Source: Symsagittifera roscoffensis
Taxonomy: Eukaryota; Xenacoelomorpha; Acoela; Convolutidae
Assembly (NCBI RefSeq): GCF_963678635.1
Contig: NC_087069.1
Span: 14,296,660 to 14,360,659 of the forward strand
Direction: 5' to 3'
Length of the DNA: 64,000 bases
Of this stretch, positions 42,344 to 53,332 are shown piece by piece. The notes beneath the pieces are model-generated. The model was not told the origin of the DNA and did no database searches. It saw only the letters and a program-made list of their open reading frames with translations. Each line of letters starts with the position of its first letter. Positions within the stretch are counted from its first letter, which is position 1. The position numbers and the translations under genes are program-made.

Positions 42344-45300
42344 ATGGAATTATGGAATAAATTTTTAATTTCTGGCGCCGACTCGGACATTAATCGTCAG
42401 TTTGTTGACTGTAACATTCTGGATGCAATTGCCGAAAAGTTTATCCAAAAAAAGTACGACAAGTTATCAAAGATTCTTGAAGAGATGCTCGCAGGGACGG
42501 ATAAGTGGATCGTTTCTGATGTTCTTCGTCAGATATCTGTGCGGGGACAATCAAAAAAAGCTACAATTTTAGCAGTAAGTAACTCTTCACAAATTTATCG
42601 TTTTCAGTCACCAAACATTCTTTACGTTGATTAATTCAACTTCAATTACGTTCATCTTTACGTTCAATTAAAATTCAACTTTCAATAAAATTTATATCCA
42701 ATTGGGACAACACAACACTGTTTAGGCTCGCGTAATGCAACTCGTAATTCTTCGTGGTTCAAGAGAAGTGCCTTGGACCAAGACTCGGAAGGAGCTAGTA
42801 AAATGTTTCTTCGGTCCAATGTTCATACCTGACGAAGTTGATCCTTATAAAGCGCTCAAAGCAACCGAAACTTCATTTTCATTTGAACAGTGCGGCACTC
42901 AATCAAACTTACCTCAAACATTGGAAGAGTCAAGACACGTTTCCAGGATAATGAAACGATCAAAATTTATGTCTATAACAGCTGACAACTCCCAACAACT
43001 ATGGGGACAAGTGCTGAAACTGATACGACAAAAAAAAATTCAAATAAGCACATTTGTTAAATTGATTCGACAATCCGCATTCAGCCGTAAAAAGACGTAT
43101 TCTGGGTATAGAAAGAATGACACAAATGTCTTACGAGTTTTGGCGATGGAACTATTTTCTAAAAGAGGTTCAACGAAGGATTTTGAGTTTTGCTTGGGCA
43201 TCGCTTGTAAAACTGGAAACGTAGAAGAAGTGATCAACATTATCCGGAATAGACTACAACTGATTGGCCTCGGACATAATTTAGTACCCTCAATGAGAAA
43301 TGTCCAACGATCAACTGCAAGCCTTGTAAATCACTTTTTGGCCTTGTGCAAACCACAGAAGTCCTTCTCTGGATTCAGAACGGAATTGGTTGCATGTATA
43401 CAACTAGCTGTTTTTCTATCGTTTAAAACAAAAAACATCAACAACGTTAAAGTCGATATTTGGGGTGACGGTTGTGAAATTGGTGGCACAGAAGTTACGA
43501 GAATGGCTTTTAGACTACTTTCTGAAGATATTAGCGCCCAATCTGCTACGAGCGTCTTCTGCTTCGCAGGTACTCCTTTTTCTAAAATCATTTTAAAATC
43601 ATTTCTTCGCAAGTTTTTTTCTCAACTTGAGACTAAAATGATTTTTTTTAGCTTATCGAGGAAAAGACTCAAGGTTTGCGATGGAGTTGAACTTGGGACC
43701 GAGTGTTGTCGGATGTCAAGAGTCAGGGTGGTTATTCCAGCAAACAAATCATTTGAAAAATTTGGGAGCAAAATTGACGTACAGTGGAGATACCCCGTTT
43801 CTCCATCGACTAATACTGGGCTCCGGAAACGACCTGTCTACAGATTACCCTTCTAAGATGGCACTTTATGTAGAAGACGAACGTTTTCTACCTTCCCTTT
43901 GCGACAAAATAACTGGTCGAAGAACGGATGTAAAGATTCCATTTCGCACGAATATTCCTGAAACTTCTCTAGTTTTCCTTAATGACGTGAGATGCATTTG
44001 CCCAGATGCCACGCACATGCTCACTCGATGCGTTGAAAGTGACCTGAGAAAAATGGCTCAAAAAATTATCAACGACAAAAGTCCGTTCGAAATGGAGTTT
44101 CTTCACCGCTTTGAACAGAATCTGTCAAGTCGTGATGCCAAGAGACCCGTCTTCCAATTTACAAGAACTGCGAAAAATGCGCAACAAGTTGGAACGGTTG
44201 GAGCGGTATCGTTATCTGGAAGTGGTGCCTTAACTGTTATCGCGGACAAAGAGGAGTTGAAGGTATGCTAAATTACCATTTTAATGTATCCTCATAATTT
44301 CAATTTTACAATGTTACAATTTAGGATGCCAAGTTTGGAACAATAACCGACCTATATGATGGAGTGTGGTGCGATGAAATAGTTAGCGGTACCTCAGATA
44401 AAACCGTCGCAAATTCCATTGATGTCCTCAAAGTATTGCATCCAAATTTGTTCACGAAAGAGGACCCTAAAGCGAAAGGAAAACTTTCTATAACGACTCT
44501 GGATGCAAGCGAACTTTTGAGAAAAAGCTTGAACCGTTGTATTACTATCTTGAGAAGTTCTAAGGAGAGTTTTAACGTAATTGATTTCAATTTTTGGGCG
44601 GAAACCTACTATCAAACTTCTTTACTATTATTCGCAGAACACGGACTGACGCCATACAAACTCAAGCTGGTGACTATTCCGCAAATTGTTGAAGGAAACT
44701 TCGTGGTGTCCCCGTGGAACCACATTTGCGAAGGTCTATAAAAATCTAACCATCACGCCAGCAAAGATTTTCATACAAGAACAATGCGTGGAGGCCGAAA
44801 AATGTGTAATCATGATCCACTTTTTCTTGAAAGTTTTTTCTCTTTTTGCAAGCTCCTTCAACGTACTAAAGCAGAAAAAGAAGTGCCTGACGTTTTAGCG
44901 ATTCTTACGAGTGTTTTCAACGTGTCATTAGGACAAACTTATCTGGAAATATGCATCGACGCAGTACCGAATCCTCGTATTGCTGTCGGAGAAGTGCGTG
45001 CGAAGAATAAGATGTTAACTGCGATGAGATTTTACGTACTGGGCTCGTTTGCTGGAACCCCTGCAGTTGATGGAGGAAACAGACACGTGCCTCGTCTAAC
45101 AGCCCAACTTATGATGGAAAAGTGGATCAAGGAACATGGGGGTTCTGTTTACCGAAAAGACACAGCAGAGACTCTCTTATATTCACACTCCAAAACCCCG
45201 CATTGTTACATAGTTTTGAGGGACGAAACCGATCTTTCAATTGGAACTATGACAACGGAAGAAGTTGATGAATTCTACACGACGCTTAGGAACAAACAAG

Positions 45301-46648
45301 GATAGTTGATGGAAAAGAGGTGGATCAGTTGTTCAGAAAAACACCTCCCATGTTTTACAACATTATTGACGCTGATGCCGCACATCAAAAAATCACACAA
45401 TTTACACAACCGTCATTCCTATCGAGTACCTCGCTGGGACACATTCATTCAAAAAAATTGCCCGCAGCATATCGGCCCAATAAAGAGTCCAACTTCCTTC
45501 TCATTACTCAAGATGGCGCTGTGACAATGTTCCACCAAGATTTTTCCAGCACATCAGTCCTCTATATTCTACTGAAAGGATGTAAGACGTTCTTCTTGAT
45601 AGCCCCGACGAGCATCAACCAGGATCTCTTCAACCAGTTCCTGCGGCAGTCCCGAAGGAAATTTTTCTTCGGTTCCCATGAAGGCTTGAATATGGGAGGG
45701 TGCCAAGCTATCACGCTGAAAGCGCGACAAGGTTTAATCATGCCAGCGAATATGATTCATATGGTGGAGACGACAGGCGTTTCTGTCGCCTATGGAGTTA
45801 ACTTCATTTTCAAGAATCATCTTCGTCTGGCCGCTGATACCTTCAAGACAGAACGCGTTCAGAAAACAAAGTTCACTGAATGCTACCCTTCTTTCTCGTT
45901 CCTTGCGCTTACTCATATTGTGTCTCGAGTACAGTGAGTCGTTTAACATCTTTGAAAAATTAACATCATGTTAAAGAGTCAACTGTGAAAATCTGTGGTT
46001 GAAGTTTATAATAATGTAACCTCAAAATCAATAACTGGAATAATATGACAAAATCTATTTTTTTGAAATTTTTGATTTTGTTTACAGAGATGGATCCGAC
46101 GCAAATGCCGATGAGCTCGCGGCAATTTTTGACGTGTTTCAAATTCTGAAAAAACACGATTCATCGTTTGCACAACATGTTTCCCTAGTAAGAGACAACG
46201 TACGTACAAATTATGCTCAAGTTGAAATATTGAATATTTTTCACACAATTTTATTCATAACGTTTTGGTAAAACTTCTCTGAGTTTATGACAAAATTAAT
46301 TTAATATTACTCAGTAATATTACTCATCAAGGCTTGATGTAACTTACATATATATTCAATGTATATCAAGTATATCAATATTATTATTATTATATCAATA
46401 TATACTATATATAGTATACTATATTTATAGTATAAAGTTGAATATTTTTTTTGATGTCATCCAGTATTGTTTTCCAGGATAAATTACTTGCAACTGGAAA
46501 CTCTTCGAACCTGGGTAACAACTTCTCTAAAGTTGAACTTTTGGAGAAGCGAATCGAACTCATGATGATGATGAGGCAACATGATTGTGTCCTAGTCAGT
46601 CCAGCCCCAAGTCCAAACAAAAAGTTAAAGGCAAATCCTTCAACCTGA
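42344..46648 (+). CDS. Transposase-BRCT-JmjC fusion gene, six exons, with a nonsense codon and a frameshift
   Basis: Exons 42344-42574, 42726-43569, 43652-44262, 44325-45933, 46088-46199 and 46478-46648 have GT/AG borders and compatible phases; the product would be about 1,192 residues. Residues 80-700 look like an RNase H-fold transposase: KVDIWGDGCEIGG (about 320), CPDATHMLTR (about 475), and a conserved FWAETYY/WNHICEG/RTMRGG stretch (650-715). Residues 796-868 resemble a BRCT domain (WIKEHGGSV). About 870-1080 is a JmjC domain closest to KDM2/KDM7-PHF8: HxD at about 965 (FHQDF), a KGCKTFFLIAPT cofactor lysine, and the distal His in NMIHMVET. These enzymes are Fe(II)/2-oxoglutarate-dependent histone lysine demethylases. 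Exons 5-6 add a charged tail ending KKLKANPST. In this copy TAA at 44739-44741 interrupts the transposase, and a 1-nt shift lies between 45290 and 45302 inside the JmjC N-terminus, so it is probably non-functional here. Catalytic assignments for the transposase are inferred. Confidence 0.8.
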
Positions 46649-47177
46649 CACCCGTTTATGCCAACCACTGAATATTGCTCAAAAAAATCTTCTGCTTCCT
46701 AGCGACCGCATTCAACGTGTTATTTTTCTCTCGATTATTCGAACATGAAACAATAACATTCGATGTGGAGTCCACTTTCTTCCAAATTCTGTGTAAATAC
46801 GCCTTTTCAACTCCTTCGCGGCGCGCAGTTATCACTGCGAGTGACCGTCAAAGTGACTTTATGATGATAATTTATAACTTACGTCATTGAATGACGTTAT
46901 GATGATGATTATGATTATACTGTAATTTTTTTTCAGTACTGCTTGTACTGACACTGTCAAAAAAACATAGCTTAAAGCTCTTACTATGAGCCTCATGAGA
47001 AACATTTCCAATTGAAGTGTTTGCAAACAATTTGTTTTCTTTTCATTTAATAGAGAGAAAAAGATGATTGCCAATTTTCGGATTTGAAAAAAGTTACATT
47101 GTCAACAAGGTTTGAAGTTTATGAAACTTTAATTGATCACATTCACGCGAAAACACTGGAACTTTGAACTAGTTGAA
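46649..47177. other. Intergenic spacer between convergent genes
   Basis: AT-rich, no supported gene. It contains the 3' ends of the convergent transposase-JmjC (plus) and unrecognised (minus) genes. No strong repeat was seen. Confidence 0.5.
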
Positions 47178-49302
47178 CTAATAAAAATAATGGGGTTTTG
47201 ACTGTTCTAAGTTGTGTGAAAAAAGAGTCCGGTAGTCTTCTTCACTTGCGTAGTGGCCTGTGCACGTTTGAACGTTGCATCGTAAGTTGAAACTTGTGAA
47301 TTCACGGTGTTCTGTAATCCTTAAATACTTTATAAGTGTATCATGACCATTGTCTTTTTGTGCGGGCAATACATCCCACCTGCTACCCAACACAGAATCC
47401 CAAGATTTGTGGCAGCCTCGAATTCCTTTGGATATTGCTGCACTAAACTTGACCACTTCCTTTTGGGATTCTGTCGAAAAACCCATTATTTGTCTTGTTA
47501 GTTTGGTCACGGGTCCAAGATTGAAAGTGATGGAGTTTTTGTCCCTAGCCAGTCCAACAGCACGTTTCAAGGCGGAAAACACCGCAAACGATAAATTGAT
47601 TGGATGTTCAATTGCATTGAAGTCACACGTTTCATGCTGAAATGTTACAAAATTAGTCACGTGCCAAAATCCTGTACTTTTGAATAAAAGTATTTGAGTT
47701 TTTGAAAACGATAAAAATTGTAGGCAATAGCCTGTGTTTTTACGTGCCAAAATCCTGTACTTTTGAACAAAGTATTTCAATTTTTGAAAACGATAAAAAA
47801 ATTGTAGGCATTAGCCTGTGATAAAAATTGGCAATGTTTTGTCATTTGACACTGGATTCCGGGCCTTATGGCTAAGGGTTTGAACATGAATTCCTAGTTC
47901 GTTTCTCAGTCGTAAGCATTGTTAAATTCCATGGAATCCGGGACGTGACAAATTCGGAATGTTTCAAATGAAAATTGTAGGCCTTAGCCTGTGATAAAAA
48001 CTGGCAATGTTTTGTCATTTGACACTGGATTCCGGGCCTTATGGCTAAAGGTTTGAACATGAATTCCTAGTTCGTTTCTCAGTCGTAAGCAATGTTAAAT
48101 TTTATGGAATCGGGGACAATAAAAATTCGGAATGTTTCATTAAAAAAACTTTACCTTGAGGTAGTCTTCACAAGCTAGCTGAACCAAGAGTGCAGGCATC
48201 CTTATAGAAATGTCCTCGTTATTTATGCATGTCAACTGTGCAAAGGCCTTTTTTGTCCTTCCTTCAAACTCTAAGCTGTCTACTCTGCAATTTTCCCCTC
48301 CATAGAAAGCAGTTGATCCAACCTGAGAAACAAAGAATTGAATTTTTATACAAATTATTTTGATCGGGCGCTGAGACATATATTCCTAACTTTATGACAT
48401 CTGAAAAAATTGCGGCACACACTTCCAAAGCTTGTAATTATTTTGTTAACAAACCTTGAGGACACCGTTGGAACAAGGGACAAAGGTCAAAGGCACTATG
48501 TCTTCTGTGGCTTCGAGAAGTGTCAGCATGTCAATTTCTTTTTCGTCTTTTTTAGCTCTTTTTGTAGGATTACGTTGATGATCCTGAACCTCACATGGCT
48601 CCAAAACTAAAGTAGCCGTGTCACAAAAAGATGTCTGAAACAATTCAAGATTTCAAACAGATTATGAATGAAGTTAAAATATGTTTTTCAATTTCAGCTA
48701 TTCAAAAAAACTTCTTTTGAAGTTGAACTTCTATCCGAGTGATGTTTTGAAAGATGTTTTTCAAAGCGAATAAGTACCTCAGATGTAAGCGTATCTTCAA
48801 AGAGCCCTTGATTTCGAAGTTGATTGTATTTTACAACCAATATTTTAGCCTCTGGTTCTTCTCGGGGGTTTTCATCGTGCTCCGAGTCCAAAATTCTCAA
48901 TGTACATTCACGTTTGAAAGGATCGTTGTACAGTACAACCCCTGTCATCAGAATGCATTTGTCAACGCAATCTGTTTCACAAGCAGCACAGAAAAACACA
49001 TCTGTATTGCGAGTTAAGCGTCTTGGGTTGAACAGAAGTGGATCTTTTTTGTTTCTTCTTTTAGCCCTATCTGGCTCTTCAACAACTTTGATTGTCTTTC
49101 TTATTTTCCAATGTTTCATCCTCCGATTGTCGCGAAGGTCTTCTGGAATTGTTATCTGTACGGGTGGACCCTTCCATTCAGTCCATTTGACACTCACACC
49201 CCAGTTACTAATGAAACCCAGTATTCTAGCGGCTTCCCAAATGTACGTCACTTCATCAAGAACTTGCACTTCTTCTTTTTCCTTGAACAATGATGGAAGC
49301 AT
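47178..49302 (-). CDS. Unrecognised four-exon protein of the 12-kb element, possible chromo/Tudor-like N-terminus
   Basis: On the minus strand the exons are 49302-48778, 48634-48455, 48322-48155 and 47636-47178, all in phase 0, giving an open 443-residue protein. I do not recognise the family. The first 60 residues (VTYIWEAARILGF, VSVKWTEWKGPP) have the spacing of chromo-barrel/Tudor folds that read modified histones, but this is weak. A CAACETDCVDKC cluster about residue 100 could bind zinc. A basic stretch (KRRNKKD, KRAKKDEKE) suggests a nuclear protein. The last exon is helical, with GFSTESQKEVVKFSAAI. The gene is convergent with the transposase-JmjC gene and divergent from the SET gene (450 bp between start codons). 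The reading frame is intact, unlike the transposase. Intron 3 carries duplicated GGATTCC-containing repeats. Confidence 0.65.
47650..48140. repeat. Duplicated blocks inside intron 3 of the minus-strand gene
   Basis: Two pairs of tandem duplicates. A block with ACGTGCCAAAATCCTGTAC occurs at about 47658 and 47741 (about 83 bp apart). A longer block with GACACTGGATTCCGGGCC occurs at about 47850 and 48023 (about 170 bp apart). The second pair carries the same GGATTCC/GGAATCC motifs as the element ends. Confidence 0.8.
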
Positions 49303-49445
49303 CTTGTAGGAGCGATTTTATCTAAATGAATAATATTAAGTACAATCATTGTACTCATGATGAGTAATTGTCATGATGAGTATATTTTTTAACAACCAAT
49401 TTAAACCTTTAGGTTTAACCGCATAAAACGACTATTGAAACGATC

Positions 49446-49635
49446 ATTGAAGTTCAATTGGTGTTCAATTGGTACTCAAATTGGTTGTGATAATATGCCA
49501 TATTATACTATCTTATATTATTGCAGTAATTCAGCAATTAAGAGTCAATTATACACTGTATAATATAATATAGTATAATATGGCATATTATCACAACCAA
49601 TTTGAGTACCAATTGAACACCAATTGAACTTCAAT
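49446..49635. repeat. Long inverted repeat (75-bp arms) between divergent genes
   Basis: Arms 49446-49520 and 49561-49635 are reverse complements with one mismatch; the loop is 40 bp. It sits between the start codons of the minus-strand gene (49302) and the SET gene (49753). It could be a nested MITE, a cruciform-forming regulatory site, or a hairpin in a transcript. No obvious target duplication was found around it. Confidence 0.92.
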
Positions 49636-49752
49636 TATTGAAAAATACTATTATAGTAAGTTGTTAGTAACACCCTCCGAGGGTGATTCATTCGATTCTG
49701 CAATCCTTTCTAGTCACTTCTCATTTCATTCCAAGTTTCGTTAACCTGAACT

Positions 49753-52525
49753 ATGGACTCCGAACTTCCTGCTGTGAATACTGCGCAACTTGAAACTCCT
49801 GTTTTCCATAGAGATCATAATGAACCTCCATCTAGTCAACAGTCTGTTACTAACAGATGTAGTACATCTCGGAGTTTCGACCAAAATTTTGCACAGCTCC
49901 CATCTGTGGAAATTCCTTTAGGAACCCCCATCCGACCTATGCCCTATGCTGAACCTTGTACAATTATTACAGATGTTAATCATAATGACAATACTTACCA
50001 CACATTGGAGACTCCGCAGCAAGTATCTTCTCGAAGTGAAGGGTATTCAAACTTCATTAGCCCAATGCCAATGGTGTACCCACCACACTTTGATCCCGCG
50101 TTTTTTCATAGAAATCAAATTGCCAGCCAGCCCACTGATCATCATGATGATTACACTGCCAATGGAACAGAACTCAGTCGTTTTTTTTCTCAACCTTCAG
50201 AATCAACTCCTTCAAACCAGCATTCATCAACAACTTTGTCATGGGAAATACCTCTGTTCACGCCGCAGTCAGCGACTGCCACTCAGGCTGGCAGTTCAAG
50301 TACAGAGCCTCCGACTGATTCTTCATCTGAGAATATGGCAAAACGAGTTATTCCAACGAACAATGACTCGCAAACCGAGGTAAGATTCCTTTTGTTTTGA
50401 AACAAAAAGCATTTTTAATGCTCAAACCATGAAGAGTTGGAAACTTTCAGCTAATGTTTTTGTTCACTTTTGTAGTTCAACTAAAAGTTTTTGTTTTGAG
50501 TTTAGATAGCTGCAAAACTTGCACGCGTTCAACAACTTGAAGCTGCTTCGTCCAAAGACGACCAAAATGAAAATTGCGAGAGGCAAGAAATCGAAACACT
50601 TGTTAAAGAGCACTTGGATGTTTTCCAAGAATCGGGTTTTTTAACCCATAAACAACGTGTTTCGTTATTTCAACTTGTGACAGCCTTCTTATACTGTTAT
50701 GTCGTGCCATCAATGCTAGAAAAAACCATAAGCTGCATGTCTGTTCATGCAGTTGCACAAGCGTTTGTGGCATTGTCAGATGAGGACGAAATTTGTATAA
50801 CGGTTTCAATTGAACCAAGTGAAAGTGAGTCATCTTGAATTTCTTCCGTATAACTTTTTTTCAAAATTGTGAAACTGTTTGTTTAGTGTCTACTGAACGT
50901 TCGAATCACATTTTGCCGCGATGGCTCGTACAGGGTTTGAAACTTTATCACACTGAAGTTCGACCACATTTCTTACCTCAGAGTGTCCCGGATGAAAAGA
51001 TTTCTTTCACCCGATCTTTCCCTGAGCAACCAATCCAAGTCAAAACAGAACTTTTTTTTGTGAACTCCAGTGGAAACACCAAATTTCGTGTGAATAGAAT
51101 TGCCGCCACAGTTTCTGACATGGTACGTTTCAACTTTTAACTTATAAGTCTGTGGAAGTTGAACTTCCTAATATGATTTGAACACAACGGGGAATTCGTT
51201 CTAGAAGGATCTGTTTAGATTTCTGCTCAAATGGAGCCTGCTAAGCGACCCAAGACATTGCTCGATCGTCAAGTGGCAAAATTCATGCCTTTGTCAAAAG
51301 ATCCTGCATTTCAACTGGTGAAACACAAAACGCAGGAAATTCACAAGAAGGTACTACTTTGATTTTCCAAGAATTTTTTTAATTTAAAAAACGTTTCGAC
51401 TCGGAAACTTTCGGAAAGTTTCGACTGTTTCAGCTGATTTGTACTTCACGGTTTTTTTATACAGTATCACAATTTATCAATTGGATGTATGAAACAATAC
51501 GCTCACGTTTTTCCAGATTGTCAATCACACCTACAAAGATGTTGAAAAAGCTGTGCGATGTAGACAAGATCAACAAAGATACATTAGACAGACAATTAGA
51601 GCACAAGCTTTTGTGAAACAGTATCCAAACTTTGTTGTATCGGAGACGCGCGTGTCGGGTTTTTTCCAGCGAAACAAATGGGAAACTCATCACGACCTAA
51701 AGAAAGTCATGTCCCAAATCGCCATGCTGCAGAAAGAGAAAAGCAAGCGACAACAAAAGCCGCTTTCTGATTCCAGCGGCATTAGTTATAAAGGCACTGG
51801 AAACTTTCTTTCATTGGAAGCACAAACGCTTCTGGCCCACAGATGTGATACGCAAGAATGGGTTGGCATTTGTGATGTTGTTTTCCCTACCTTCGGAAGA
51901 GGTAATCTTGCGTTTCTTGAAAACATTGACGACAAGTTTCCAAAACTTTCAAAAGTTTCTTTTTCAAAAAAATTTCTTTTGTGGTTCAAACGTTATAGTT
52001 TAAAGTTTTAAAAAGTCATAAAGTTTTCAACCAATACAGTTTTTTGAATTCCATTCAAAAATGCCATGTAACAGTGTTACATAATATAGAGTAAACTTTA
52101 AATGTTGAACATTTTCTGATTCAGGCGTTGTCAGCACACAGGCCTTCCAGAAGGATGATATTATCATGGACTACCATGGGGTTGCCGTGACAGATAAAAC
52201 ATATCAAGATTTGATAAGGAACCGTTCTGTTCCGACTGAATTTGTGCTGGAAATTGGCGCGCCTGTGAAGCGTTTCATCGATGCTTCTTCAGAAGTGTGT
52301 GTTGAGCATCCAACCAACCGCTGTCTTGGTCGACTGGCTAATCACAGCACGCTAAACTCCAAGAAGAATTTGGATGCGAATATGAAGATCATAGAAGTTG
52401 TTCTTAATGCCTTCGATCCGCCAAAACGATTAGCTGTATTCAAAGCCCGAAGAAACATTGAGCCTTTCGAACAACTACGATACGATTATGGCGATAAAGT
52501 TGCTCGATACATGTTCAACATGTGA
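49753..52525 (+). CDS. SET-domain histone methyltransferase-like protein (KMT5A/SET8-like), six exons
   Basis: Exons 49753-50379, 50506-50824, 50887-51122, 51219-51350, 51517-51901 and 52125-52525 join in phase to an open 699-residue frame with no stop. Residues 1-209 are Ser/Thr/Pro/Gln-rich and probably disordered. Residues 210-550 are unrecognised, with helical charged parts. The C-terminal SET domain begins at about 560: FGRGVV(S)T, then DYHG, a substrate-side strand, GRLANHST (the NH of the SAM-binding NHS motif) and LRYDYGD near the end, without a Cys-rich post-SET. This combination (GRGV, GRL-NHS, YDYGD) is most like KMT5A/SET8, which monomethylates histone H4 lysine 20. Relative to that family the segment before NHS has an extra VCVEHPTNR-type insertion. 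The first 560 residues are not SET8-like. Histone specificity is inferred. Intact splicing and frame suggest the gene may still work. Confidence 0.85.
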
Positions 52526-53306
52526 AGTTCACAAGCTCAGCTTTTTTACCTTAGAAACTTTTCAAGTTGTGTTACACTCATTCAATGGAAGTTCCATATA
52601 TTTTATGTTCTTTATACTGTATGTTACATACGTGTAGTTACTACTAGTAGTAGTTCAAACATTTGTACCCACAACTTTTTTCATCGAAGTACATGTACAG
52701 TATTTCGGCACGCTCGTTAACTAAGTTTGATCAAACGATTGTACCCACAACTTTTTTCATCGGAATACAGTATTTTAGCACGTATGTTAATAGTTGCAGT
52801 TATAATAACTTGTAGGACAAACTAAACAAAAAAGAAAATAAAATTGCTTAAAAACTGTAAACTTCTGCCAGATTAATTCAAAAATATAAACAAAATAAAA
52901 TTGCTTAAAAACTGTAAACTTCTGCCAGATTAATTCAAAAATATAAAAATCTTGGATTCCGTGCCATTTTTCTCACTGGATTCCAACGTCATGGATTCCA
53001 TGGTTATACTGTATTGAATTTATCAACTATTTGTTTAGCAACTATTTGTTTAGTGGTTGGGTAAAAATGGCTCGGATTCCGGGACCATGTCCTGGATTCC
53101 GAATTCAAGTAATTGTTCGCTATACCATGGATTCCGGGATTTTGCCAATTTTCGGTGGTTTAATTGATTGTCCCGGATTCCGGGATTTTGCGTATATGCC
53201 TGTTCGTGCCGCCATGCGAGTATTTGAACGCGGAATCCATGGCATGTGCATGTTATATCATTTGAATTCGGAATCCATGTACACTAATAGTCAAATCTGA
53301 CTATTG
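52526..53306. repeat. Right subterminal zone: GGATTCC repeats and two tandem duplications
   Basis: No gene. A 60-bp unit containing TTGCTTAAAAACTGTAAAC is duplicated at about 52840-52950. A CCCACAACTTTTTTCATCG motif is repeated at about 52669 and 52745. From 52950 onward there are about nine GGATTCC/GGAATCC motifs, mirroring the left end of the element. Confidence 0.75.
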
Positions 53307-53332
53307 AAATAACACGGATTGGCGACGTAATG
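53307..53332 (-). repeat. Right terminal inverted repeat
   Basis: Mirror of the left end; it ends GGCGACGTAATG and is followed directly by TCCTTGACC of the interrupted integrase sequence. Confidence 0.95.

Larger units (their letters stand above)
41306..53332. mobile_element. 12,027-bp DNA transposon with histone-modifier genes
   Basis: The ends are 26-bp perfect inverted repeats (41306-41331 and 53307-53332; CATTACGTCGCC at the left end). The element interrupts gypsy integrase sequence. The uninterrupted form GGATCCTTGACCTG is visible at about 26690 and 38847. The left flank ends GGATC and the right flank begins TCCTTGACC, giving a TC (or TCC) target duplication. Inside are three spliced genes: transposase-BRCT-JmjC (plus), an unrecognised gene (minus) and a SET-domain gene (plus). 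Subterminal zones are packed with GGATTCC/GGAATCC motifs. It is AT-rich, unlike the gypsy DNA around it. The superfamily was not identified; the short duplication and inverted repeats fit a cut-and-paste DNA transposon. Confidence 0.88.

Noticed and set aside
42344..45937. Treating the 42-46 kb ORFs as five separate small genes
   Set aside because: GT/AG borders and compatible phases join them into one gene; the ORF starts fall at internal Met codons.
45306..45937. JmjC as an independent gene starting at the ATG at 45320
   Set aside because: The expected N-terminal part of the JmjC domain lies upstream in the preceding frame, so a 1-nt shift explains the break better.
41306..53332. Assigning the element to Tc1/mariner because of a 2-bp duplication
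   Set aside because: The duplication is TC, not TA, and the transposase motifs and 12-kb size do not fit.
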